This document shows, piece after piece, positions 43,076 to 50,995 of a DNA stretch of 64,000 bases (position 1 is its first letter; each line of letters opens with the position of its first letter). The stretch is from Palsa-465 sp963800475. GTDB lineage: Bacteria > Actinomycetota > Thermoleophilia > Solirubrobacterales > Solirubrobacteraceae. The notes under the pieces were generated by a model that ran no database searches, was not told the DNA's origin, and saw only the letters and a program-made list of their open reading frames with translations. The translations under genes were made by a program, and so were the position numbers. The stretch lies in the NCBI GenBank assembly GCA_963800475.1, contig CAWDAZ010000001.1, positions 558,001 through 622,000 of the forward strand, in the 5' to 3' direction.

Positions 43076-44475
43076 GAGACCCTCCGGTCGCGCAACGCAA
43101 GCGCAGGTATGAGGGCGAGCAGCGCGAGCGCCGCCGCGACGAGGAACGCCGTCTGGAAGGCACTCGTCGCGGCGCGCCGAAGCTGATCCTGGAGCCCACT
43201 CTCCAGCGTTGCGGCGGCCGCCACCTGCGCCGGCGGCACCCGGAGATTGGTGAACGCCGGTCGCAGGTCGGGGACACGTCCGCGCTCGGCGACCAGGCGG
43301 CGCCCGAGTCGCTCGGCAAGGTCGATCTTGGACGCCGCGGGCAACGGGGCGTCCAGGACGAGCCTCGCGATCGCCTCCTTGGCCGGCGTCTCGGCGTGGC
43401 GCAGGTCGGCCGTGAAGATCGGGGTAAGGATCGCGAGCCCGACAACCACGCCGGCGTGTCGCGCGGTGATCGTCCAGCCCCCGTGCAGAGCGCGCGGGAT
43501 CCGGTCCCGCAGCGCGGCCACGGTCAGCGAGTCCAGCGACAAGCCCAACCCCAGCCCGATCAGCGCCTGAGGCGCGAGTGTCCACACCAGCTCCGAGCCC
43601 GGCAGCAGCGCCAGGCCTGTGAGCCCGCCAGCGATCAGCACCGAACCGGCGACCGCCTCCGAGCGGGTCCCTGCACGCCAGCGGCGGAACACGCGGCCGG
43701 CGGCCAGCGCGGCGACCGGCACGGCCGTGACGGCGACGGCGGCCAGGGCGGGCGAGTAGAGCCAGCCGTCGACAACCAGCAGCACCAGCAGGAAGAGCGC
43801 GGCCGTCAGCGCCGCCGACAGCAGTGCCAGGGCGACGTTCGCCAGTACGTGCGGGCGATCCGGCGCCGTACCGCCAGTCTGCTCGCGACCTGTCAGCCGG
43901 CCCCGCAAAGCGATCGCAGCCGGCATCGCCAACAGCACGACCGGAATCTGCACGATGAAGATCGCCCGCCACGAGAACGCGGAGGTGAGGAGGCCTCCGG
44001 TCACGGGACCGAGCGCGGCTCCGGCGATCCCGGCGGCGGCCCAGCGCCGTACGCCGGCGCGTTCTCCGCCGGTCGCCGCGACGAGCAGCTCGAGGCTCCC
44101 GACGATCACCAGCGCGGCACCCACCGCCTGCACCGCCCGCGCCCCGATCAGCACGCCGAGCGACGGCGCCGCGGCGCACACGGTCGTGGCCGCCGCGAAG
44201 CAGACGAGCCCGCCGGCGGTGGCCGTGGCGGGGTCGCCGCGTACGCACACCCGAGCCGCCGGCACGGCCGCCAGCGCCAGCACGAGGTTGAACGCGATCA
44301 GAACCCAGGCGACCTCCCCGACCGCGGCACCGAAGTCCCGCAGGATCTGCGGCAGCGCAAGCGTCACCACCCCCGAGTCGCCGAGCACGGTGGCGACGAC
44401 CACCGACAGCATCGCGGTCGCGCCGGTCGCGCCGGCCAGACGCGTCGACGGATGGCCCACGCGGTCGGTGCTCAT
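43072..44475 (-). CDS. MFS multidrug-type transporter (DHA2-like)
   Basis: This is a 467-residue major facilitator protein with about 13-14 helices. Characteristic of the DHA2 branch are the opening helix VVVATVLGDSGVVTLALPQI, the conserved WVLIAFNLVLALAAVPAA, the motif-A-like loop and the helix-5 motif GAALGPVTGGLLTSAFSWRA (motif C region, G-P-x-x-G-G), followed by FIVQIPVVLLAMP. The C-terminal hairpin continues to residues ~450. The product probably exports drugs or metabolites with proton exchange. The ATG at 44475 is fairly well placed. The coupled exported protein follows, and a YciI gene lies 60 bases upstream on the same strand. Confidence 0.9.
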   Translation of the reverse strand: MSTDRVGHPSTRLAGATGATAMLSVVVATVLGDSGVVTLALPQILRDFGAAVGEVAWVLIAFNLVLALAAVPAARVCVRGDPATATAGGLVCFAAATTVCAAAPSLGVLIGARAVQAVGAALVIVGSLELLVAATGGERAGVRRWAAAGIAGAALGPVTGGLLTSAFSWRAIFIVQIPVVLLAMPAAIALRGRLTGREQTGGTAPDRPHVLANVALALLSAALTAALFLLVLLVVDGWLYSPALAAVAVTAVPVAALAAGRVFRRWRAGTRSEAVAGSVLIAGGLTGLALLPGSELVWTLAPQALIGLGLGLSLDSLTVAALRDRIPRALHGGWTITARHAGVVVGLAILTPIFTADLRHAETPAKEAIARLVLDAPLPAASKIDLAERLGRRLVAERGRVPDLRPAFTNLRVPPAQVAAAATLESGLQDQLRRAATSAFQTAFLVAAALALLALIPALALRDRRVS

Positions 44476-44536
44476 CGGAAGCTAACTCTGCCCGATCGCG
44501 AGGTTGCTCCGAGACGAGCTCGCTTGGGAGGCGCGC

Positions 44537-44836
44537 TCAGCGCTCGCGCACGTGACCCGCGGCCAGTCGCCCGACCTCGAAGTCCGCGGTGCCGGTCGTG
44601 ACGACCGGGTCCTGCGCGGCGAATTCAACGAGCGCCTGCTCGTCGTCCGTCTCGACGACCGCGAGACCGTACGAGTCCGTGTCGGTGAGGACCGGTCCGA
44701 ACACGACCATCTCGCCGCGCTCGAGGTACGGGCGCCAGTGGGCGGCGTGGCGGTTCATCACCTCCCGCTCCGAGTCGGTCATCGTCTGCGCGAAGCTAGG
44801 GCGCGGGGCGATCAGGCGGAGCACGAACGCGGGCAC
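44537..44836 (-). CDS. YciI-like protein
   Basis: The GTG at 44836 gives a 99-residue product of the YCII family (small ferredoxin-like barrels). Matching features are FVLRLIAPRPSFAQTMTDSE near the start, the conserved His in NRHAAHWRPYL, the GEMVVFGPVL strand and DSYGLAVVETDDEQALVEFA in the second half, with DPVVTTGTADFEVGRL at the end. A conserved His and Asp are thought to act in the only studied members, but the reaction is unknown. A longer start at 44875 is possible. It lies upstream of the MFS gene, in the same direction. Confidence 0.85.
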   Translation of the reverse strand: MPAFVLRLIAPRPSFAQTMTDSEREVMNRHAAHWRPYLERGEMVVFGPVLTDTDSYGLAVVETDDEQALVEFAAQDPVVTTGTADFEVGRLAAGHVRER

Positions 44837-44897
44837 GCGCCCGACTCTAACGCTAGATTCGTGCTCGTCAGCCACCCGCTTGCACGAAGGTGCGCCG

Positions 44898-45068
44898 ATG
44901 CCCTACAGCGTCAGAAAGACGAACGACGGGTACCAGGTCGTGGATCGAGAAACCGGAAAGGTCTACTCCCGGCATACGACCAAGGACAAGGCCGAGCGCC
45001 AGCGCCGGCTACTCGAGGGGATCAGGCACGGCTGGAAGCCGACCGGGAAGAAGGACGACGCCGGCTGA
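44898..45068 (+). CDS. Small conserved basic protein (56 aa)
   Basis: The ATG at 44898 begins MPYSVRKTNDGYQVVDRETG, continuing KVYSRHTTKDKAERQRRLLE and GIRHGWKPTGKK. The N-terminal strands and 'D-x-x-T-G-x-V-x-x-x-H-x-T-x-x-K-A-x-x-Q-x-x-L' pattern are typical of a small protein family found in bacteria and phages. A GAAGGTG lies about 8 bases upstream. The function is unknown; a nucleic-acid-binding role is a guess from the basic charge. It is convergent with the frameshifted hydrolase, 10 bases away. Confidence 0.75.
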   Translation: MPYSVRKTNDGYQVVDRETGKVYSRHTTKDKAERQRRLLEGIRHGWKPTGKKDDAG

Positions 45069-45077
45069 ACCCCGGTG

Positions 45078-45769
45078 CTACGCGTCGAGCAGCAGCGCGG
45101 CCAGCACGCGCGGGTGGGAGAACATCGGCGCGTGGCCCGAGCCTTCGATCACGGTCGATGCCACGCCCAGCCGTTCTGGCACGGCCTGCACCGCCCACGT
45201 GGGCGAGACGATCTGATCGTCGTCACCGCGGATGTCCACAACCGGCGTATCCGGCCACGCCGTCAGCGGGCTCGCCTCCGTGTACATCGTCGAGGCCTGA
45301 GCACGCAGCTGCCCGAACGCCCACGCCGCGTCCTCGCGAGTGCACCCGGAGTACATCGTTCGCGCGCACAGGCCGGCATCGAACCAGCGGCGGGTCCCGT
45401 CCGCGTCGGCCTCAACCCCGGGCGTGTACTCGTGCTCGAGGATCACCTCGGCCTGGTTCTGCTCGGCGAACGATCGTCCCGGCAGCGGGAGCAGCGCACA
45501 CACGAATACGAGCCGGCGCACCGGCCGCGCGGCGGCGACGAGGGGGGCTGTCAGCCCGCTGCGGAATGTGCGACGACGACGAGGTCCTCGCCGACCTCGG
45601 CGGTCGCCGCGAGTACGACGTCCCGGTACTGGGCGCAGCCGCACGAGGTGTCCTCGCAGGGCAGGTCGATCGCGACCACCCGATGTCCCGCCTCGGCGAG
45701 GAGCGGCGCCACGTGCTCCCAGCACCACGCTCCGTGCCAGGCACCGGGCACCAGGGCGTATACCGACAC
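45078..45769 (-). pseudogene. Alpha/beta hydrolase (EstC/salicylate-esterase-like), one-base frameshift
   Basis: The first frame from GTG/ATG 45769 encodes the start of a small hydrolase: VYALVPGAWHGAWCWEHVAP, then GHRVVAIDLPCEDTS and VVVAHSAAG. This contains G-x-S-x-G-like HSAAG with the nucleophile Ser. The frame then meets a TGA. The next frame continues directly: GLTAPLVAAARPVRRLVFVC, then PTWAVQAVPERLGV, ending GSGHAPMFSHPRVLAALLLD. The join is at the GGG/CCC at 45555-45557: adding one G gives an unbroken protein of about 230 residues. Asp (GDDD) and His (GHAPM) of the triad are present in the second part. Possible sequencing error. Confidence 0.8.
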
Positions 45770-45800
45770 AGGCCGAGTCTATGGCTCGCGTCGCGTTGCC

Positions 45801-46358
45801 CTACAGCGGCGGCACCTGATTGTTGACCTGAGCGCCGTGGTACAGATGCTCGTGATCCTTGCACGCGCGCGGGAACTCGAACTGGACGCTGTCGCTGCGC
45901 ACCCCGTTGTAGCTCGCGAACAGCGTCACTCGACCCACCGTACCGACCTTGCAACCGGGGTCCGTGCTGCTCTCGACGCGGACGACGATCTCCATGATGT
46001 TGCCCGGCACCCCCAACATCTGCGCGTAGTGGGAGTGGTAGACGCGGCGGTGCTCGACGGTCATGATGATCAGGCGGTCGGGCTGACGGCGGACCCTGAA
46101 CACCTGGCAGAGGACCCCGTCGACGTAGTTCGTGTCGAGGTTGATGTTCCCGTGGCCGCGGGCATAGCTCCCGGTCGCGCCGCTGATCGGCGAACCGGTG
46201 TGAAAGCCCCACGGCGGAGTCCCATTGACGATTGGAACTTGGGAGCAGTACTGGACGGTGTATCCGTTCGCCGAGCCCACCGTCCCCGCCAGCGCCAGGA
46301 GCGGTGCCAACGCGAGAATCGACTGCGCGAGTCGCCGCGTGATTCGGTGCCTGCCCAT
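45801..46358 (-). CDS. Exported protein of unknown function (185 aa)
   Basis: ATG 46358 gives a 185-residue protein with a signal peptide (LAQSILALAPLLALAGTVGSANG). The mature part has YTVQYCSQVPIVNGTPPWGFHT, NINLDTNYVDGVLCQVFRVR, a segment HRRVYHSHYAQMLGVPGNIME, a VVRVESSTDPGCKVGTVGRVT strand, and ends in HLYHGAQVNNQVPPL. Several cysteines and repeated beta strands suggest a disulfide-stabilised jelly-roll, like secreted proteins found in Solirubrobacterales. No catalytic motif is visible. It is divergent from the methyltransferase gene, with only about 50 bases between. Confidence 0.65.
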   Translation of the reverse strand: MGRHRITRRLAQSILALAPLLALAGTVGSANGYTVQYCSQVPIVNGTPPWGFHTGSPISGATGSYARGHGNINLDTNYVDGVLCQVFRVRRQPDRLIIMTVEHRRVYHSHYAQMLGVPGNIMEIVVRVESSTDPGCKVGTVGRVTLFASYNGVRSDSVQFEFPRACKDHEHLYHGAQVNNQVPPL

Positions 46359-46405
46359 GCGTGGAGCCGAACATAACCGCCGGCTGCTGCGATCCTGACA
46401 CGCGC

Positions 46406-47038
46406 GTGACCGACTCCCGCCAGCCAACGACTCACGAGCGCCGCGCGGGCCACGCCTGGGAGGCCTCGTACCGCGGCGACGATCCCCCGCCGTGGGACAT
46501 AGGCGAGCCACAGCCGGCGATCGCGAAGCTGGCGGACGGAGGCGCATTCACCGGCGCGGTCCTCGACGCGGGCTGCGGGACCGGCGAGAACGCGCTCCAC
46601 GTCGCCGCCCTCGGGTTGCGGGTGCTCGGAATCGACGCGGCCGCGAGCGCCGTCTCGATCGCGCGCCAGAAGGCCGCTGAGCGCGGCGTCGACGCGGAGT
46701 TCGTCGTCGCCGACGCCCTCCACCTGGACAACCTGGGCCGGCGGTTTGAAACGGTCCTCGACTGCGGGCTGTTCCACACCTTGGACAGCGATGAGCGGCT
46801 CGAGTACGTCGCAAGCCTCGCATCCGTGACCGGCCGTGGCAGCAGCCTGTTCGTACTCTGCTTCAGCGACGTCGGACCCGGCCCGTGCGGCCCGCACCCC
46901 GTCGGCGAAGACGAGCTGTGCGCGGCGTTCGAGCGGAGCGGCGGCTGGAGCGTGGGCTCGATCGCGCCGGATCGAATCCAGACCCGCTTCGCCGGCCGGG
47001 ACCTGCCGGCCTGGCTGGCGAAGATCGAACGGATCTAG
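46406..47038 (+). CDS. Class I SAM-dependent methyltransferase
   Basis: GTG 46406 begins a 210-residue methyltransferase; an in-frame ATG at 46361 is less likely as its residues look random. Motifs are close to the small-molecule branch (thiol/TPMT-like): AWEASYRGDDPPPWDIGEPQPAI, motif I AVLDAGCGTGENALHVAALG near residues 53-72, acidic motif II VLGIDAAASAVSIAR and FETVLDCGLFHTLDS near 120. The 'P-P-W-D-I-G-x-P-Q-P' opening is shared by enzymes that methylate thiols, selenols and halides. The flavin amine oxidase follows on the same strand, with about 160 bases between. Confidence 0.85.
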   Translation: MTDSRQPTTHERRAGHAWEASYRGDDPPPWDIGEPQPAIAKLADGGAFTGAVLDAGCGTGENALHVAALGLRVLGIDAAASAVSIARQKAAERGVDAEFVVADALHLDNLGRRFETVLDCGLFHTLDSDERLEYVASLASVTGRGSSLFVLCFSDVGPGPCGPHPVGEDELCAAFERSGGWSVGSIAPDRIQTRFAGRDLPAWLAKIERI

Positions 47039-47197
47039 GGCCAAGCCAGGCCGGTCCGCCGCTTGCGCCCAGGAATAGCGGGCGATAGGCTCCACGCGGC
47101 TGCGTTCAGGGATGTAAGCCGCGGGGCGACAAGGTTGCAATACGGGGGTTTCGCTGGGCGTAGTCCCTGCGACCAAGCGAACAGCGAGGAGATCCAC

Positions 47198-48787
47198 ATG
47201 AGCGGGAAGCACGACCGCGATGGATCGCGTATCCCGGACGAACCGCGATCGACGACGCACGGGCATGTCAACCGGCGTCAGCTGCTCCAGGGCGCGGCCG
47301 GGGCCGCCGCCGGCGTGACTGCCGCCTCGGCGCTCGCGGAGGGGAGCGCGACCGCCGCTCCCGCCGCACGGGCGTCGAGCGCGAGGCTGATTCGGAGCGT
47401 CGACGTCGCGATCGTCGGCGCTGGGATCTCGGGCCTATACGCCGCGTATCTGCTGAACAAGAAGCGGGGCACGAGTTACGCAGTGCTCGACGCCCGCGGC
47501 CGTACCGGAGGCCGGATCCTGAATGCGCGGATCGGGGTCGGCAACCAGGTCGTTGAGGCGGGTGCCGAGTTCATCGGGGCGCAGGACACGCTGCTCAGGC
47601 GCTTGGTGATTCGCGATCTGAAGCTCCCGATCTACGACACGTACGGGGACAAGCCGGGACAGGGCTCTCCGATCGTCGCCTTCGGCAAGCCGATCGCGGT
47701 CACTGACTTCACCTGGCCACTGGTGCCCCCGGAGATCGCCGTGGAGACGCTGGCGATGGTCGCGGCGTTCGACGAGATGGCGGATCAGGTGCCGCTGCAC
47801 GACCCGGCCAGGGCCAAGCAGGCCGACGCCTGGGACAACCAGACGATGTACACCTGGCTGCAGGAAAACATCGACTCGCCCGAGGTGCGCACGGTCGCGA
47901 GGCTCGCCGGCTACGGGCTGTTCGGAGGCGATCCGGGCGACGCGTCGCTGCTCCAGTTCATGTACGCCTTGCACGCCCACGGCGGCGTCTACCACACCGG
48001 TGGCATCAGCGGCGGGGCGCAACAGAACCGGGTCACGGGCGGCAGCCAGCGGATCCCCGACGCCCTGGCGAACCGGATCGGCCGCGACAACATCATCCTC
48101 AATGCCCCGGTGCGGGTGATCGACCAGCGCGGGCGCAGGGTCGTGATCACGACGGACGCGGGACGGGTCGAGGCCGGCGCCGTGATCCTCGCAATTCCCC
48201 CGACGTTCGCGGACCAGATCAACTACCTGCCGCAGCTTCCGATCCGCCGGGCGCAGCTCACGCAGCGGTTCCCGATGGGCTACGCCGTCAAGGTCCACGC
48301 GGTGTATCCCAAGCCGTTCTGGCGCCACCTGACCACCAGGTACCCGCACACGCCCGACGGCCTATCAGGGATCGTGCTCAGCGAGGACGGGCCGATCACG
48401 CTTGGCTTCGACAACTCGCCCGGGGGCGCGAACGCGACGACCGGTGTGCTGCTCGGGTTCGTGTTCGGAAGCAACGGCCGCGTGTGGGGCTCGAAGCCGG
48501 CGAAAATCCGGCGGGCGGAGACACTCGCGCAGTTTGCGCGGTGGTTCGGGCCCCGGGCGGCGCACCCGATCAACTACCTCGAGAAGGACTGGGCCGCCGA
48601 GCTCTGGACGCGCGGCTACATCGGCTACCCGACGACCCGCGCGTGGATCGACTACCAGGGGGCGTTCATCCCGAACCTAGGGAGGATCTTCCTGGCCGGG
48701 ACGGAGAGCGCGCAGAGCGAGGGCTACGGCGGGATGGAGGGCGGCCTGCGCGCCGCGGCGCGAGCCGTCAAGCGCGCCACAGGCTGA
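47198..48787 (+). CDS. Tat-exported flavin amine oxidase
   Basis: This is a 529-residue FAD enzyme. ATG 47198 has GAGGAG at good spacing. The Tat leader reads NRRQLLQGAAGAAAGVTAAS near residues 25-45. The FAD-binding block DVAIVGAGISGLYAAYLLNKK near 70, with GRTGGRILNARIG, is typical of monoamine oxidases. Later blocks are VTGGSQRIPDALANRIG near 283, VILAIPPTFADQINY, and the C-terminal IPNLGRIFLAGTESAQSEGY, then GGMEGGLRAAARAV, where G-T-E contacts the flavin. It oxidises an amine or polyamine to the aldehyde, releasing ammonia and hydrogen peroxide outside the membrane. It is convergent with the monooxygenase gene. Confidence 0.92.
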   Translation: MSGKHDRDGSRIPDEPRSTTHGHVNRRQLLQGAAGAAAGVTAASALAEGSATAAPAARASSARLIRSVDVAIVGAGISGLYAAYLLNKKRGTSYAVLDARGRTGGRILNARIGVGNQVVEAGAEFIGAQDTLLRRLVIRDLKLPIYDTYGDKPGQGSPIVAFGKPIAVTDFTWPLVPPEIAVETLAMVAAFDEMADQVPLHDPARAKQADAWDNQTMYTWLQENIDSPEVRTVARLAGYGLFGGDPGDASLLQFMYALHAHGGVYHTGGISGGAQQNRVTGGSQRIPDALANRIGRDNIILNAPVRVIDQRGRRVVITTDAGRVEAGAVILAIPPTFADQINYLPQLPIRRAQLTQRFPMGYAVKVHAVYPKPFWRHLTTRYPHTPDGLSGIVLSEDGPITLGFDNSPGGANATTGVLLGFVFGSNGRVWGSKPAKIRRAETLAQFARWFGPRAAHPINYLEKDWAAELWTRGYIGYPTTRAWIDYQGAFIPNLGRIFLAGTESAQSEGYGGMEGGLRAAARAVKRATG

Positions 48788-48794
48788 GCCGGGC

Positions 48795-50321
48795 CTACAG
48801 AGCGGCCGCCGCGGTCGCCGACGGCGCGACCTCGAACCGGTAGTCGTCGATGTCGAAGCGTGCGCTGCGCCAGATCGTCTCGAGGCTCGGGCTGGCGCGG
48901 AACGGGACGTCGCCGTGACGGTCGAAGTAGTAGCTGTTGGCAGTCGCGCACGTGCCGCGGAAGAAGATCTGGTTGTGGCGGCGCGCGAGCATCTGCTTCC
49001 AGTACCGGTCGTTGGCCTCCGCGGTGATCTCTACGCAGGTGCTGCCGCGCCCCCGGGCGTGCTTCAGGCATCGATTGATGTGGCGCATCTGCGTCTCGAT
49101 CAACAGGAAGAACGAGGCGCCGTTGAATCCGTACGGGCCGATGATGTGGAAGAAGTTCGGGAACCCGGGGACGCTGACCCCTTCGTACGCCTGCATCCGG
49201 TTCTCGTCCCACCACTGGTCCAGTTCGACGCCGCCGCGGCCATGGACCGGGAAGATCGGCTCGAGGATCCGGAACCCGGTGGCGAGCACCAGCACGTCGA
49301 GCTCGTGCTCGCCGTCGGCGGTGCGCACGCCGGCGGGTGTGACGCGCTCGATCGCCGTCGTCTCGAGCGCCACGTTGTCGCGGTTGAACGTCGTCAGGTA
49401 CTCGTTGTGGAAGCTCGGGCGCTTGCACCCGAGTCCGTACCTCGGGGTCAGCTTGTCGCGTACCTCGGGGTCGTGAACCTGTTGGCGCAGGAACGCGCGC
49501 CCGATCTTCTCGCCCCGGTCGGCGAGCGGCACGATCCCGTAGAAGTGCGCGGCCAGCGGGAAGTTGAGCTCGACGAACAGCTGGCTGAGCAGGCGCGCAC
49601 CGAGCCGGGCGCCGGGAACGCGCTCCAGCACCCATCGCTCACGGTCGCCGAGCGGCCGGTCCGGCTTCGGCATGCACCAGATCGGCGTGCGCTGGAACAC
49701 CGTCAGCTGCTCGACCTCGGGCGCGATCGCGGGGATCACCTGGACCGCGGAGGCGCCGGTGCCGATCACGCCGACGCGTTTGCCGGCCAGGTCGACGGCG
49801 TGGTCCCAGCGCGAGGTGTGCATCGTGATGCCCTCAAACTCATCAAGCCCGGCGAGCTCCGGGTACTTCGGCTGCGAGAGTGCGCCCGCGGCGTTGACTA
49901 CGTACCGCGCGGTGATCGAGTCGCCTTCGCAGGTCTCGAGCCGCCACAGGTCACAGCCCTCGTCGAAGCTGGCGGCCGTGATCCGCGTCCCGAACCGGAT
50001 TCGGTCGCGGACCCCGTACTTGTCTACGCAGTGCTCGGCATAGCCCTTGAGCTCTGAGCCGGGGGCATACACGCGCGACCAGTCACCGCGCGTCTCGAAC
50101 GAGAACTGGTAGCTGAACGAGGGAATGTCAACCGCGATCCCCGGATACGTGTTCCAGTGCCATGCGCCGCCGACGCCGTCCCCCTCCTCGATCACCAGGT
50201 AGTCGGAGAACCCGGCCTTGTCGAGCATGATCGCGGCGCCGATCCCGGAGAACCCCGCCCCGACGATCGCGACCTCGCACTCGGGGAGCTCGGAAGCACG
50301 CACGGAGCGGAGCCTATCCAA
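48795..50321 (-). CDS. Flavin-containing monooxygenase / Baeyer-Villiger-type
   Basis: This is a 508-residue class B flavoprotein monooxygenase. The N-terminal FAD motif is CEVAIVGAGFSGIGAAIMLD (residues ~15-34), followed by GVGGAWHWNTYPGIAVDIPS, typical of FMO/BVMO. The BVMO fingerprint F-x-G-x-x-x-H-x-x-x-W appears as FEGITMHTSRWDH near residue 165, and the NADPH-binding block GKRVGVIGTGASAVQVIPA near 180. The C-terminal section VLVLATGFRILEPIFP is also conserved. It oxidises a ketone to an ester, or a nucleophilic heteroatom. The start is GTG/ATG 50321. It is divergent from the AhpD-like gene. Confidence 0.92.
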   Translation of the reverse strand: MDRLRSVRASELPECEVAIVGAGFSGIGAAIMLDKAGFSDYLVIEEGDGVGGAWHWNTYPGIAVDIPSFSYQFSFETRGDWSRVYAPGSELKGYAEHCVDKYGVRDRIRFGTRITAASFDEGCDLWRLETCEGDSITARYVVNAAGALSQPKYPELAGLDEFEGITMHTSRWDHAVDLAGKRVGVIGTGASAVQVIPAIAPEVEQLTVFQRTPIWCMPKPDRPLGDRERWVLERVPGARLGARLLSQLFVELNFPLAAHFYGIVPLADRGEKIGRAFLRQQVHDPEVRDKLTPRYGLGCKRPSFHNEYLTTFNRDNVALETTAIERVTPAGVRTADGEHELDVLVLATGFRILEPIFPVHGRGGVELDQWWDENRMQAYEGVSVPGFPNFFHIIGPYGFNGASFFLLIETQMRHINRCLKHARGRGSTCVEITAEANDRYWKQMLARRHNQIFFRGTCATANSYYFDRHGDVPFRASPSLETIWRSARFDIDDYRFEVAPSATAAAAL

Positions 50322-50433
50322 GCCCCGCCGCGTCGCTGTTCCCGGCGCTCGGCGAACCGCGTCACGTTCAGTGGCGCCCGCGGGTCAACAGGGTAGACCC
50401 CAACCACGACCCGAACCCGAGGAGGACTGATTC

Positions 50434-50931
50434 ATGGACGCTCGTATCGAGAACCCCGCGCTGACCGTCCCCGACGCGATGCAGGCGATGCAGAAGCTCG
50501 CCGCCGCCCCGCGGGGCGCCGGCGTACCCGAAAGCACGACGATGTTTGTTTCGCTGCGCGCCAGCCAGATCAACGGTTGCTCGGTGTGCGTCGACATGCA
50601 CACCCGTGAGCTGAAGGCGGCCGGCGAACCCGACGAGCGGATCTTCACCGTCGCCGCGTGGCGCGAGACCCCGTACTTCACCGATGCGGAACGCGCGGCG
50701 CTGGCGCTGGCCGAGGCGGCGACCCGAATCGCCGACAACCCCGATCCCGTTCCGGATCAGGTCTGGGACGAGGCCGCCCGCCATTTCGACGAGCCGCAGC
50801 TTGCCGCGCTCGTGCTCTCGATCGCGACGATCAACGCCTGGAACCGCGTCAACGCGACAACCAGGCAGCTCACCGGCAACTGGATCGATCAGTGGATCGC
50901 GCCGAGCCCCGCGGCGGCCGCCGCGGCGTGA
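50434..50931 (+). CDS. Carboxymuconolactone decarboxylase-family (AhpD-like) protein
   Basis: This is a 165-residue all-helical AhpD-like protein that may act as a peroxidase-linked disulfide reductase. The diagnostic block is VSLRASQINGCSVCVDMHTR near residues 40-58, carrying the C-x-x-C active site and following His (E-x-x-x-x-x-x-C-x-x-C-x-x-x-H). Later, YFTDAERAALALAEAATRI and LVLSIATINAWNRVNATTRQ match the family. The ATG at 50434 has GAGGAGG eight bases upstream. The gene lies next to katG-furA, in convergent orientation, with a hairpin between. The cluster suggests peroxide defence, but the functional link is inferred. Confidence 0.92.
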   Translation: MDARIENPALTVPDAMQAMQKLAAAPRGAGVPESTTMFVSLRASQINGCSVCVDMHTRELKAAGEPDERIFTVAAWRETPYFTDAERAALALAEAATRIADNPDPVPDQVWDEAARHFDEPQLAALVLSIATINAWNRVNATTRQLTGNWIDQWIAPSPAAAAAA

Positions 50932-50950
50932 CCGACGCGGTTCCCCGGGT

Positions 50951-50980
50951 GGTGACCGGTCCAGCGGTGGACCGGTCACC
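50951..50980. terminator. Bidirectional hairpin terminator
   Basis: The arms GGTGACCGGTCCA and TGGACCGGTCACC pair perfectly over 13 bases around the loop GCGG. It lies between the convergent ends of the AhpD-like gene and katG, so it likely ends both transcripts. Confidence 0.85.
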
Positions 50981-50995
50981 GAGCCGGGTCGTCGA

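Noticed and set aside
43076..44248. An N-terminal extension of the exported protein (42482-43075) antisense to the MFS gene.
   Set aside because: The extension has random composition, and the MFS gene on the same strand in another frame has motif evidence. The GTGA overlap marks the true start.
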